Shown here: piece by piece, positions 19,252 through 27,244 of the stretch
Layout of the letters: each line of letters opens with the position of its first letter
How positions within the stretch are numbered: the stretch's first letter is position 1
DNA from: CAYMYN01 sp964394665
GTDB lineage: Bacteria; Planctomycetota; UBA1135; GCA-002686595
Length of the DNA: 64,000 bases
Reading direction: 5' to 3'
Assembly (NCBI GenBank): GCA_964394665.1
Contig: CAYMYN010000014.1
Location: forward strand, 47,581-111,580
Made by a program: the position numbers and the translations under genes
The notes under the pieces: model-generated
Databases searched by the model: none
The model's input: the letters and a program-made list of their open reading frames with translations, nothing else
Told to the model about the DNA's origin: nothing

Positions 19252-19512
19252 ATGGAACGATCCCTCGCCCGCCCCTTCGCCCTGGTCCTGTGCGTCAGCG
19301 CCGCCACCCTGCTCCTGGTGGGGGCCTACGTCGAGTCCCTCGACCTGCTGCGCCCCGTTCCGGGCGCGCCGCGGAGCGCACCGGAGTTCCCCTGCGCCGA
19401 CCCCGAGTTCGGCCCCGCGCCGGGCCTGCCCCAGTGTTCCGAGGTCCGGCCGGAGCAACGCACGGCCGGGGCCGCCCAGCCCGAGGGGGCCCTCCGCCGC
19501 CGGCGCACCTGA
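19252..19512 (+). CDS. Small membrane or exported protein, unknown
   Basis: 86 aa. The frame shows strong GC bias at third positions like real genes here. It encodes an N-terminal hydrophobic helix (about residues 7-27, [21 protein letters not shown]) followed by a Pro-rich tail with two Cys. No family is recognised. ATG 19252 follows the hairpin at 19222-19242. The short length and the Arg-rich end leave doubt that it is expressed. Confidence 0.45.
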   Translation: MERSLARPFALVLCVSAATLLLVGAYVESLDLLRPVPGAPRSAPEFPCADPEFGPAPGLPQCSEVRPEQRTAGAAQPEGALRRRRT

Positions 19513-19569
19513 CCACCCCGCGCCCCGTCTCCGATCACCGCCCCGCCCTGACCGCGGGGCGGCCCGCGT

Positions 19570-20286
19570 TCAGGGGGAGTCCGCGACGATCCCGTCCATC
19601 CACTCCGACGCCCGCCGCGCCAGGTCCGGGACCAGGCCGCCCGCCGGGGCCGGGGTGCGGCGCGGGAGCTCGAAGTCGTGGTCCGCGTCCGCGACCAGCT
19701 CGAGCTGCGCGGGCCGGCCGAGGTCGGCGAGCCGCTCCCGCAGGGTCGGGATGGGCGCCAAGGGGTCGCGGGTGCCCTGCAGGAACAGGGTCGGGAGCGC
19801 GAGGGCCGGGAAGTGCGCGCAGCGCTCGAGCGCCTTCTCCGGGCGACCGGCGGGGTGCAGGGGGAAGCCCAGGAAGATGCAGCCAGCGAGCCCCGGCTCC
19901 TGCGTCGCGAGGTGGCTCGCCATGCGCCCGCCCATCGACTTGCCGGCCAGGAAGTGCGCCGTGTCCGGCAGCGCCGCGCGCAGGGCCGCGAGGGCGGCGC
20001 GCTGCGCGGCGAGCAGCACCGGCGCGCGGTCGGGCGGGCGGCGGCGGCCCTCGCGGGTGGCGCGGGCCTGGTAGGGGAACTCGAAGCGCAGCACGGCGTG
20101 GCCTCGGCGCACGAGTCCGTCCGCGAACCCCGTCAGGAAGGGGGACTCGGGTCCGGCTCCCGCCCCGTGCGCCAGGAGCACGGCCGCGCGCGGTCGCGTC
20201 GCGGGGTGCTGGAGCCAACCGCGCACCGCCGGCGTGCCGCCTCCGGGGACCGGGATCCAGAGGCTCCTGTGCGCTCGTTCGGCCAC
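19570..20286 (-). CDS. Alpha/beta hydrolase of the KANL3/Tex30 type
   Basis: 238 aa from GTG 20286. Features: [29 protein letters not shown] at the beginning of the fold, LRFEFPY, the nucleophile elbow [26 protein letters not shown] holding the acid Asp, and DADHDFELP with the catalytic His. The usual substrate of these serine hydrolases is not known. An in-frame ATG at 20322 would overlap the start of the divergent methyltransferase gene and cover its -10 element, so I prefer the GTG; the longer form would add 12 residues. Confidence 0.8.
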   Translation of the reverse strand: MAERAHRSLWIPVPGGGTPAVRGWLQHPATRPRAAVLLAHGAGAGPESPFLTGFADGLVRRGHAVLRFEFPYQARATREGRRRPPDRAPVLLAAQRAALAALRAALPDTAHFLAGKSMGGRMASHLATQEPGLAGCIFLGFPLHPAGRPEKALERCAHFPALALPTLFLQGTRDPLAPIPTLRERLADLGRPAQLELVADADHDFELPRRTPAPAGGLVPDLARRASEWMDGIVADSP

Positions 20287-20303
20287 CGGGGTTCGGGCGC
20301 GGC

Positions 20304-20309
20304 TACACT
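20304..20309 (+). promoter_or_regulatory. Candidate -10 element (TACACT) of the methyltransferase gene
   Basis: TACACT ends 11 nt before ATG 20321, implying a very short leader of a few nucleotides. Confidence 0.45.
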
Positions 20310-20320
20310 CGCCGCCCTCC

Positions 20321-21037
20321 ATGGGACACGCGCCGCGCCCTCCGCTCAAGCTCCAGACGACCACGCTCTGGTACTACCCCTCGCAGCAGTACGGCGATCA
20401 GCCGATGGGCAACCCGGCCTATCCGGGGCGCACGCCCAGCTACGTGATCTGGAACCTGCTCGAGCGCTACACGCGGCCCGGGGATCTCGTGCTGGACCCG
20501 TTCTGCGGCGGCGGGACGACCCTGGACGTGGCGCGCAGCCTGGGGCGGCGCGCCGCGGGCCTCGACATCGAGCCCAACCGCGACGACATCCTGCGGGCCG
20601 ACGCGCGCCGCTGGCCCCTGCGCTCGGAGACGGCGGACCTGGTCTTCATGGATCCGCCCTACTCGACGCACGTACGTTACTCGGCGCACGAGGGCTGCAT
20701 CGGCGAGTTGGACGCCTTCGAGGAGGCCTACTTCGAGGCCATGCAGAGCTGCTTCGACGAGGCCGAGCGCGTATTGCGCGACCGGCGCTACCTGGCCGTG
20801 TTCGTCAGCGACACCTTCAAGAAGAAGCAGGGCTTCGTGCCCATCGCGACGCGCTTCGCGCACATGCTCGGCCGACGCTGGCGGCCCATCGACCACGTGG
20901 CCGTGGTGCGCGGCAATCGCAAGCTCGAGGCCCCACGCTTCCACGCCGTGGCCGCCGAGCAGAACTTCTTCCTGCGCGGCTTCACGCACCTCTTGATCTT
21001 CAAGAAGGAGCGCGCACCGCGGGGCGCGCGCTCCTGA
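20321..21037 (+). CDS. DNA methyltransferase (N4/N6-type)
   Basis: 238 aa. The AdoMet-binding motif I is LVLDPFCGGGTTLDVARSLGRRAAGLDIEP and the catalytic motif IV is VFMDPPYSTHVRYS, in an order (I after an N-terminal segment, IV after it) seen in many solitary enzymes. The N-terminus TTTLWYYPSQQYG is typical of planctomycete and proteobacterial site-specific methyltransferases with unknown target. No restriction endonuclease or specificity subunit lies nearby, so a modification-only role is more likely than restriction-modification. An RNA substrate is not excluded. The gene is convergent with the DUF4340 gene. Confidence 0.82.
   Translation: MGHAPRPPLKLQTTTLWYYPSQQYGDQPMGNPAYPGRTPSYVIWNLLERYTRPGDLVLDPFCGGGTTLDVARSLGRRAAGLDIEPNRDDILRADARRWPLRSETADLVFMDPPYSTHVRYSAHEGCIGELDAFEEAYFEAMQSCFDEAERVLRDRRYLAVFVSDTFKKKQGFVPIATRFAHMLGRRWRPIDHVAVVRGNRKLEAPRFHAVAAEQNFFLRGFTHLLIFKKERAPRGARS
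21006..21035. terminator. Hairpin at the convergent junction of methyltransferase and DUF4340 genes
   Basis: Perfect 10-bp stem, AGGAGCGCGC (21006-21015) with GCGCGCTCCT (21026-21035), overlapping the last codons and stop of the methyltransferase gene. The two genes end 17 bp apart, so one hairpin can serve both directions. Confidence 0.6.
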
Positions 21038-21054
21038 AGGTCGTCGGCCGCGGA

Positions 21055-22338
21055 TCAGCGCCGCGGGTCTTCGGTGTCGCCGTCCTCGGCAGGCGGTTCG
21101 TCGGGCGTGGGCACCGGATCTTCGTCGCCGTGCCAGTGGTCGTCCTCGACGGGCGGATCCTCGATCCCGCCCTCGTCCCAATCGAGGATGTCCTCCGGGG
21201 CGGCCAAGCTCTCCGGTGGGCGGATCGCCTGGGTGAGATCCTCCATGCGCTTGGCGAGGTTGCCCTTGTTGTAGGGCGCGATGCGGTAGACCCAGCCGGT
21301 GAGGCGCTCGCCGAGCTCGGCGGCCCGGCGCTCGCCGGCCGCCAGTTCGTCGGGTGAGGGAGGTTCCGAGGCGGGCGGCGGCGGCCCGAACTCGCCGGTC
21401 TCCGCGTCGAGCACCGGCGCCGCGGCGGAGGGCGCGCCGGTCGGGTCGAAGGCGGCCGAGAAGGCCACCCAGTGTTCGTCGTCGCCCTTGGACCAGATGC
21501 GCGCGTCGATGCGCAGGCCGTCGAAGGTCCACAGGCTGGTCTCGACCGGGGCTTCGCCGCTCTGCTCGAAGTCCGCCGCCGGGGCCACGTCCTCGAAGGA
21601 GAGGTACTCGAGCGCCGAGCCCATGCCGCTGGCGACCGTGGCGAAGCGCAGCTCGCGTCCCTCGGGCACCCCGACGACCTCGAAGGTCTCCTGCTCGAGG
21701 CTGGGGCGCGCGACGACGACGCTCTCCCCGTCCGGGTGGCGCGTGCGCACGGCCTTCACGTTGCGGCGTTCGAGCTTGACCGGTTGGCGGTCCATCCAGG
21801 CCAGGAGATCGGCCGGCAGCGTCAGCTCGCCCTCGACCCGCCAGGCGCGGCGCTCGTTCGGGATGCGGGCGTAGAAGCTCGCCGCGGCGCCGCTCCCCGG
21901 GCGCGACTGCCCGACGATCAGCGCCGCCAGCTCCTGGCCCTGCGCGTCGCGCAGGGTGATGCGCTTGGACTCGGTGCCCGCGGCGGGCTGGTCCTCGACG
22001 CCCAGTCGGTCGTAGCGCGCGGGGTCCTCGGTCATGGGCTGGCGCTTCTCGAGCGCCGCCAGACCCCACAGCGCGCGGCGGATGTCGGCCACCTTGACCG
22101 GGTAGCCGCCCTTCTCGGCCAGCACCCAACGCCCGTCCTCGAGGCGCAGGTGGTAGGCGCCCTCGGCCGTCCGCACCTCGACCTCGACCGCGTCGTTGAG
22201 GCGCGCCTCGAGTCCGGGGTAGAGCAACCCGAGCTCGGGCACTCCCGCGTGCCGAGCGTCGCGCCCCACGAGCGCGAGGGCCAGACCCCCCAGGACGACG
22301 GCCAGCGCCGCCAGGATCGTCAAGAGCTTGGGACTCAT
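21055..22338 (-). CDS. DUF4340 domain-containing membrane protein
   Basis: 427 aa. One N-terminal helix (about residues 5-25) anchors a periplasmic region. YPGLEARLNDAVEVEVRTAEGAYHLRLEDGRWVLAEKGGYPVKVADIRRALWGLAALE is typical of DUF4340, a domain regularly encoded beside GldG-like ABC exporter genes. The C-terminal 60 residues are acidic and Pro-rich (EDDHWHGDEDPVP), probably disordered. It is the last gene of a four-gene operon, 3 bp after the GldG-like gene. Its function is unknown. Confidence 0.85.
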   Translation of the reverse strand: MSPKLLTILAALAVVLGGLALALVGRDARHAGVPELGLLYPGLEARLNDAVEVEVRTAEGAYHLRLEDGRWVLAEKGGYPVKVADIRRALWGLAALEKRQPMTEDPARYDRLGVEDQPAAGTESKRITLRDAQGQELAALIVGQSRPGSGAAASFYARIPNERRAWRVEGELTLPADLLAWMDRQPVKLERRNVKAVRTRHPDGESVVVARPSLEQETFEVVGVPEGRELRFATVASGMGSALEYLSFEDVAPAADFEQSGEAPVETSLWTFDGLRIDARIWSKGDDEHWVAFSAAFDPTGAPSAAAPVLDAETGEFGPPPPASEPPSPDELAAGERRAAELGERLTGWVYRIAPYNKGNLAKRMEDLTQAIRPPESLAAPEDILDWDEGGIEDPPVEDDHWHGDEDPVPTPDEPPAEDGDTEDPRR

Positions 22339-22341
22339 GGG

Positions 22342-24231
22342 TCAGCTCCGCCGCAGGTGGCGATAGGCGAGGGCCAGGAGCCCGGCGAGGGCCACCAGGC
22401 TCGGGATGCCGAGCACGTTCAGGAACTTCATGTTCAGCGTCAGCTTGTCGATGTCCTGACGGAGCTGGCGCTGCACGTCGCGCAGCTTCTTGCGCGTGTC
22501 GGCTTGCTCGGACTTGAACTTCTCGATCTCGGCCCGCTGCTCGGGGGTCAGGATCAGGCTCGAGACGCTGCCCTCCTTCTGGGCCTGCAGGTCGTTGATC
22601 GCCTGCTCGGTCTCGCGCAGCCGGGCCTGCAGGCGTTGTTCCTCGGCCCGGTGGCGGTCCTCCGCCTCGCGCCGCAGCTCGCTGATGCGCTCGAAGGGGC
22701 GCTGGTAGCTGCGGCGGCTGCGCAGGCTGATGAGGTCGGCGCTGCCCGAGAGGTTCTCGACCGCGTTGACCAGCAGGTCCCCGTTGTTGGCGGTCGGCAT
22801 GGCGATGCGCTGGTTGCCCAGGCGCATGACCTGCACCCACCAGTCGTTCGCGAGCAGGTCGGCGTCGGCCACCAAGACCAGGTTGATCGGGCCGGTGGAC
22901 TCGGTGCGCAGCTCCGCGCGCGCGACCTCGTCGAGTTCGCTGCCGGGGGGGCCGTCGGGGAAGGCCGTGCGCGACGGCCCGCTGACGCGCGCCCCGATCG
23001 TGTAGCGCTGGCCGCTCGGGAGGTAGTTCTCGAGCAGCCGGCTCGGGTCGGGCCCGAAGGCGATCTGGATGCGGTCGACCAACATGGCCTCCTCGCCGGT
23101 CTGGATCAGGGGCGTGAAGGTCGTGGTGGCCTCGGGCAGCGCGCGCAGGGCGCCGGCGGTGATCACGTTGAGCTGCTGGAGCTCGGCCGTGATCGGGTCC
23201 TCGTCGCTGAGCACGGCGCCCATCAGCTTGAGGTAGACGACGTACTCGATCGGCGCACCGGTCTGGGGGTGACGCACGCGCCAGGCGTTGGGCCGGTCGG
23301 CGACGAGCTTGTCCTTGTCCATCGCGACGCCCCAGGCCTCGAGCAGGGGACCCAGGTCCGAGGCGCGGTCGGCCATGGCCGCCGTGAGCGGATTGTTGGG
23401 GTCCTGGGGGACGTCCTGGGCCTCGCAGTGGGGGTCGAGGAAGGCCAGCAGGCGCCCGCCACGCAGCACGAACTGATCGATCGCGAACTGCAGTCGCGGG
23501 GAGAGCCCGCGCGGGTGGATGAGCACCAACACGTCGAGGTCGGCGGGCAGCTCGTTCGCGCTCGGGCGCAGCGTCTCGACCTCGAAGAACTGCCGCAGGC
23601 TGTCGAGGATCTGCCAGGGCTGCTGCGGCTCGCGCTGCATCGGGTTGGCCGGGGCGCCCTCGATGGGCAGGCTCGAGACGATCGCGACGCGCGGCTTGGC
23701 GGGCGTGCTGAGCTGGTGGATCGCGCGGGTCAGGTCGTACTCGAGGAACACCTCGCGTCGCGGGTCGAGGAAGGGGATGACCTCCTCGCCGCCGATGTCG
23801 TTCGAGGCCACCAGGCCCATGTAGAACCGCTCGCCCGCGGCGTTGGCCGGCAGGCCCTGCAGGCCGGCCGCCACGGCGCGGTCCTCGACCTCGGAGAAGG
23901 GCTCGGGGTCGAGCACGCGCAGCTCGATGCGGCCGGCGGCGCGGGCCTCGTACTCCTCGAGCAGCTCGCGCACGCGACGCGCGTAGTCGCGCACGGCGGG
24001 CGCGCTCTTCGCGAGCTCCTTCTCGAGGTTCTGCGAGTAGTAGTAGTGCAGGGTGATGGGCGTGTCGAGGTCGCGCAGGATGTTGCGCGTGCCCTGATCG
24101 AGCGTGAACAGCTTGTGCTCGGTCAGGTCGAGGCGCGCGGAGCGCAGCAGCGCGCCGCTAACGACGTTCACCGACACGAACAGCACGACGACGGCGACGA
24201 GCCCCAGCAGGGAGAGGGTGGTCTTGTTCAT
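22342..24231 (-). CDS. GldG-family ABC-type exporter accessory protein
   Basis: 629 aa. One helix near the N-terminus (about 7-29) is followed by LDLTEHKLFTLDQGTRNILRDLDTPITLHYYYSQ, the standard beginning of the GldG/ABC_transp_aux family, and by a central domain with KPRVAIVSSLP and DLDVLVLIHPRGLS. A long coiled coil (about 515-600, rich in E, R and Q) leads to a second helix near the C-terminus. In Bacteroidetes GldG works with GldA and GldF in gliding; outside that group the role is unknown. Start MNKTTLSLLG at 24231; 11 bp after the permease gene. Confidence 0.88.
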   Translation of the reverse strand: MNKTTLSLLGLVAVVVLFVSVNVVSGALLRSARLDLTEHKLFTLDQGTRNILRDLDTPITLHYYYSQNLEKELAKSAPAVRDYARRVRELLEEYEARAAGRIELRVLDPEPFSEVEDRAVAAGLQGLPANAAGERFYMGLVASNDIGGEEVIPFLDPRREVFLEYDLTRAIHQLSTPAKPRVAIVSSLPIEGAPANPMQREPQQPWQILDSLRQFFEVETLRPSANELPADLDVLVLIHPRGLSPRLQFAIDQFVLRGGRLLAFLDPHCEAQDVPQDPNNPLTAAMADRASDLGPLLEAWGVAMDKDKLVADRPNAWRVRHPQTGAPIEYVVYLKLMGAVLSDEDPITAELQQLNVITAGALRALPEATTTFTPLIQTGEEAMLVDRIQIAFGPDPSRLLENYLPSGQRYTIGARVSGPSRTAFPDGPPGSELDEVARAELRTESTGPINLVLVADADLLANDWWVQVMRLGNQRIAMPTANNGDLLVNAVENLSGSADLISLRSRRSYQRPFERISELRREAEDRHRAEEQRLQARLRETEQAINDLQAQKEGSVSSLILTPEQRAEIEKFKSEQADTRKKLRDVQRQLRQDIDKLTLNMKFLNVLGIPSLVALAGLLALAYRHLRRS

Positions 24232-24242
24232 GGCGCGGCGGT

Positions 24243-24935
24243 TCAGCGGGCCTTGACCGAGTCGACCACGATCGCGCTGGCGAGCAGGAAGGCGACGATC
24301 GTGCTGCCGAAGAAGAGCACGTCGCGCAGGTCGAGGACCCCGCGCGTGATGCCGACGAAGTGGCTGTAGAAGCTGACCGGCTGCATCCAGCTCAGGGCGT
24401 AGCCGCCTAGGGTCAGGAGCGCGCTCAGGAACACGGCCAGCACGAAGGCGACGGCCTGGCTGCGCGTGAGCGCCGAGCACAGGGTGCCGACCGCCAGGAA
24501 ACCGCCCGCCATCAGGAAGCTACCGACGTAGCTGGCGAGGATCACGCCGTGGTCGGGCTCGCCGAGGTAGGCGACCGAGATCCAGGCGGGGAAGGTCAGC
24601 AGCAGTGCGAAGCCGGTGAAGGCCCAGGCGGCCAGGAACTTGCCCACCACGGCCTGGGTCATCGAGATCGGCAGGGTGAGCAAGAGCTCGATCGTGCCGG
24701 ACTTGCGCTCCTCGGACCACTGCGGCATCGCGATGCCGGGCACCAGGATCAGGTACAGCCAGGGGTGCCAGCCGAAGAACTGCTGCAGGTCGGCTTGTTC
24801 GCGCTCGAACCAGTCGCCCATCCAGAAGGACAGGCCGCCCAGCAGGAAGAGGAAGAAGAAGATGAACACGTACGCGACGGGCGTCGAGAAGTACCCGACG
24901 AGCTCGCGCTTGAAGACGACCCAGGTTCCGTGCAT
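24243..24935 (-). CDS. ABC exporter permease (GldF-like)
   Basis: 230 aa with six predicted membrane helices. The N-terminus WVVFKRELVGYFSTPVAYVF is characteristic of ABC-2 type permeases of this subgroup, as is WSEERKSGTIELLLTLPIS in the first loop. It would form the membrane channel together with the ATPase encoded 17 bp upstream; GldG and DUF4340 proteins follow. The transported substrate is not known. Confidence 0.88.
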   Translation of the reverse strand: MHGTWVVFKRELVGYFSTPVAYVFIFFFLFLLGGLSFWMGDWFEREQADLQQFFGWHPWLYLILVPGIAMPQWSEERKSGTIELLLTLPISMTQAVVGKFLAAWAFTGFALLLTFPAWISVAYLGEPDHGVILASYVGSFLMAGGFLAVGTLCSALTRSQAVAFVLAVFLSALLTLGGYALSWMQPVSFYSHFVGITRGVLDLRDVLFFGSTIVAFLLASAIVVDSVKAR

Positions 24936-24952
24936 GGCGTGGGGACTCCTCG

Positions 24953-25903
24953 TCAGCTGAGCGCCGTGGCGCCGGTCTCGGTCAACATGCGGAAGACCTC
25001 GTCGAGCTTGCCCTTCTCGACGGCCAGGTCGTCGACCTCCCACCCGGCGCGCTGCGCCAGCGTGTTCAGGCCCGGCAGCACCAGCGCGCCGTTGTCGGGA
25101 TAGAGGCGGTAGCGCTCGAGGCCGTCCTCGCCCCCCAGCCCCTCGACGCGGGCGACCCCCGCGAGCCCCTTCAGCGCCTCGGTGACCGAATCCCGATTCG
25201 CGCCACGGATCGCCAGGGCGATCGAGTTGTGGCGCGGCGAGCGCGCCTGCAACTCCGCGGGGCGCCCGTCGAACAGGATGCGCCCCTTGGCGATGATGAT
25301 GGCCCGCGTGCAGACCGCCTCGACCTCCTCGAGGATGTGGGTCGAGAGCACGATCGTCTTGCGCGGGGCCATCTCGGCGATCAGCTCGCGCACTTCGTGT
25401 TTCTGATTCGGGTCGAGGCCGTCGGTGGGCTCGTCGAGCACGAGCACCTCGGGGTCGTGCAGGATCGCCTGCGCGAGCCCGACGCGGCGCTTGAAGCCCT
25501 TGGACAGCGTGCCGATGCGTTGGCGCAGCACCGGGCCGATGTGCACCATCTCGGCCACCTCGGCGATGCGCTGGGCACGCCGCGCGCGCGGGATGCGGCG
25601 CACCTCGGCGGCGAAGGCCAGCAAGCTGGCCGGCGTCATGTCGCCGTACAGCGGCGCGCCCTCGGGCAGGTAGCCGATGCTGCGCTTGGTGGCCAAGGGA
25701 TCGCGGGCGACGTCGTGCCCGCAGACCCGCACCGTGCCCCCCGAGGGCGTGAGGAAGCCGGTGACCATCTTCATGGTCGTGCTCTTCCCGGCCCCGTTGG
25801 GTCCCAGGAAGCCCAGCACCTCCCCGGGGCCGACGCGGAAGCTGATCCCGTCGACGGCGCGCAGGGAACCGAAGGACTTCGAGAGGTTCTGGATCTCGAT
25901 CAT
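24953..25903 (-). CDS. ABC transporter ATP-binding protein (GldA-like)
   Basis: 316 aa. Walker A is GPNGAGKST, the signature motif is replaced by LSKGFKRRVGLAQA (as in the GldA/CcmA group), Walker B is EVLVLDEPTDGLDPNQ, and the H-loop is LSTHILEEVEA. A C-terminal extension of about 90 residues follows the nucleotide-binding domain, as in many ABC-2 exporters. Start ATG 25903 gives MIEIQNLSKSFGS. It is the first gene of the operon; a sigma-70-like promoter is proposed 165 bp upstream. Confidence 0.93.
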   Translation of the reverse strand: MIEIQNLSKSFGSLRAVDGISFRVGPGEVLGFLGPNGAGKSTTMKMVTGFLTPSGGTVRVCGHDVARDPLATKRSIGYLPEGAPLYGDMTPASLLAFAAEVRRIPRARRAQRIAEVAEMVHIGPVLRQRIGTLSKGFKRRVGLAQAILHDPEVLVLDEPTDGLDPNQKHEVRELIAEMAPRKTIVLSTHILEEVEAVCTRAIIIAKGRILFDGRPAELQARSPRHNSIALAIRGANRDSVTEALKGLAGVARVEGLGGEDGLERYRLYPDNGALVLPGLNTLAQRAGWEVDDLAVEKGKLDEVFRMLTETGATALS

Positions 25904-26391
25904 GGTTTCGTCGGGGAACGACCCGGCCGCGGGGCATGCGGACGGGCGCAGAGCGGACCGGCGTGGACCCCCGGGCTCCAGGCGCGCGTGGACGACTCCA
26001 CCGGGGAGCGTCCGCGTCGCCGAATCCCGCGCTCCGCGTGGGGTCGCGGCCTGCGAGTGGGCGGGGGATTCTACGGAGCGGGGGGAGCGGGACAAGGATT
26101 CCAGCCGAGGGGTGTTGCGCTACGCGCATCCGGGTCGCCGCGTTGGCGCCCGAACGCGACCGCTCCGCGGGGGACGCCGGTGGCGCGGTGCTCGGTCCGG
26201 GCCCGGACCCCGCGGATCCGGACCACCCGTGGCGGGCTCCGGATGCGCCCGCTGGCCGGCGCTCGCTCCGCGCGGGTGCGGTCCCTAGGATCTTCGGCCC
26301 GCTCCGGCCGCGGAGCGCCCGTTCCCTCCGCCCACCCGGGGGGCCGCGCGGCCTGCTCCCCGCGGCCCGAGAACCCCTACCCCGCGCTCCC
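25904..26391. other. Divergent intergenic region (488 bp) between the ABC operon and the DUF481 gene
   Basis: No gene is supported here. It holds the candidate promoter of the ABC operon (26068-26095). On the plus strand, TAGGAT at 26286-26291 lies 100 nt before ATG 26392 and may be the -10 of the outer-membrane protein gene. Confidence 0.6.
26068..26095 (-). promoter_or_regulatory. Candidate sigma-70-like promoter of the ABC operon
   Basis: On the minus strand, -35 TTGTCC (26090-26095) and -10 TAGAAT (26068-26073) are separated by 16 nt. This is the best two-element promoter I see in the window. It implies a leader of about 160 nt. Confidence 0.5.
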
Positions 26392-27165
26392 ATGCTGCTC
26401 TCGCTGCTGATCCTCGCCGCGCACGTCGCCCCCGCACCGGAACCGGCCGCCACGTCCGCGACCGCGCTCCCCGTCCCCGTCCCCGACGAGGAGCTGATCG
26501 ACAAGGGCTGGACCGGCGCGCTCGGCGCCGGCCTGATGACCTCGACCGGCAACACCGAGCGCACCAGCGCCAACGCCAACGCCGACGCGGTCCTGCGCCG
26601 CAAGGACGACCGCTTCACCCTGGGCGCGTTCTGGAACTACGCCTCCGAGGAGAACGACGCCGGCGAGTCGAGCATCACCGAGCGCCGCTGGGGCGGCCGC
26701 TTCAAGTACGACTACTTCCTGACCGAGCGCTCCTACGCGCTCTTCAACGCCTCGGGCGAGACCGACGACCGCGCCCTCCTGCAACTGCGCGCCACGGCTG
26801 GCGTGGGCTACGGCTACCAGTGGTACGAGACCGAGACCAAGACGCTCTCGACCGAGCTGGGCGTCAACTGGTTCCACCAGGACTTCGAGGGCGAGAGCCC
26901 CAACGAGTACGCCGCCGGTCGGTTCGCCTACGACGCGATGTACAAGCCCGGCGAGCCCTGGACGCTGCTGCAGACCGGCGAGCTGTTCCACAGCCTCGAG
27001 AACAGCGACGACGTGACCTCGAAGCTCGACACGCGCGGCCGCTACAACTTCTCCAACAGCCTGTTCGCCCAGGCCCAGTGGGTGTGGGACTGGAACAACC
27101 AGCCCGCCGACGACAAGGAACGCTCCGACCACCGCTTCCTGCTCTCGGTCGGATACAGCTTCTGA
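26392..27165 (+). CDS. DUF481 outer-membrane protein
   Basis: 257 aa. A signal peptide (MLLSLLILAAHVAPAPEPA) is followed by alternating beta strands: GWTGALGAGLMTSTGNTERTSANANADAVLRR is the usual DUF481 opening (compare YdiY-like proteins). The protein ends FLLSVGYSF with a C-terminal Phe, as outer-membrane barrels do. Length fits a 12-strand type barrel. The function is unknown; salt-induced expression is described for some relatives. ATG 26392 was chosen because the signal peptide begins there. Confidence 0.85.
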   Translation: MLLSLLILAAHVAPAPEPAATSATALPVPVPDEELIDKGWTGALGAGLMTSTGNTERTSANANADAVLRRKDDRFTLGAFWNYASEENDAGESSITERRWGGRFKYDYFLTERSYALFNASGETDDRALLQLRATAGVGYGYQWYETETKTLSTELGVNWFHQDFEGESPNEYAAGRFAYDAMYKPGEPWTLLQTGELFHSLENSDDVTSKLDTRGRYNFSNSLFAQAQWVWDWNNQPADDKERSDHRFLLSVGYSF

Positions 27166-27180
27166 TTCGCGCGCCTGCGA

Positions 27181-27213
27181 CGCGCCGCCACCCCGCGCCG
27201 GGTGGGCGGCGCG
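27181..27213 (+). terminator. Hairpin after the DUF481 gene
   Basis: A 13-bp stem (27181-27193 with 27201-27213) has one bulged G and a 6-nt loop, 16 bp after the stop. No T-run. It separates this gene from the metal-transporter gene beginning at 27245. Confidence 0.55.
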
Positions 27214-27244
27214 GCGGGGTCGCTCCGCTCCCAGCGAGTTCGCA

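Noticed and set aside
20321..21037. Restriction-modification system around the DNA methyltransferase
   Set aside because: No endonuclease or specificity subunit nearby; the neighbour is an unrelated hydrolase.
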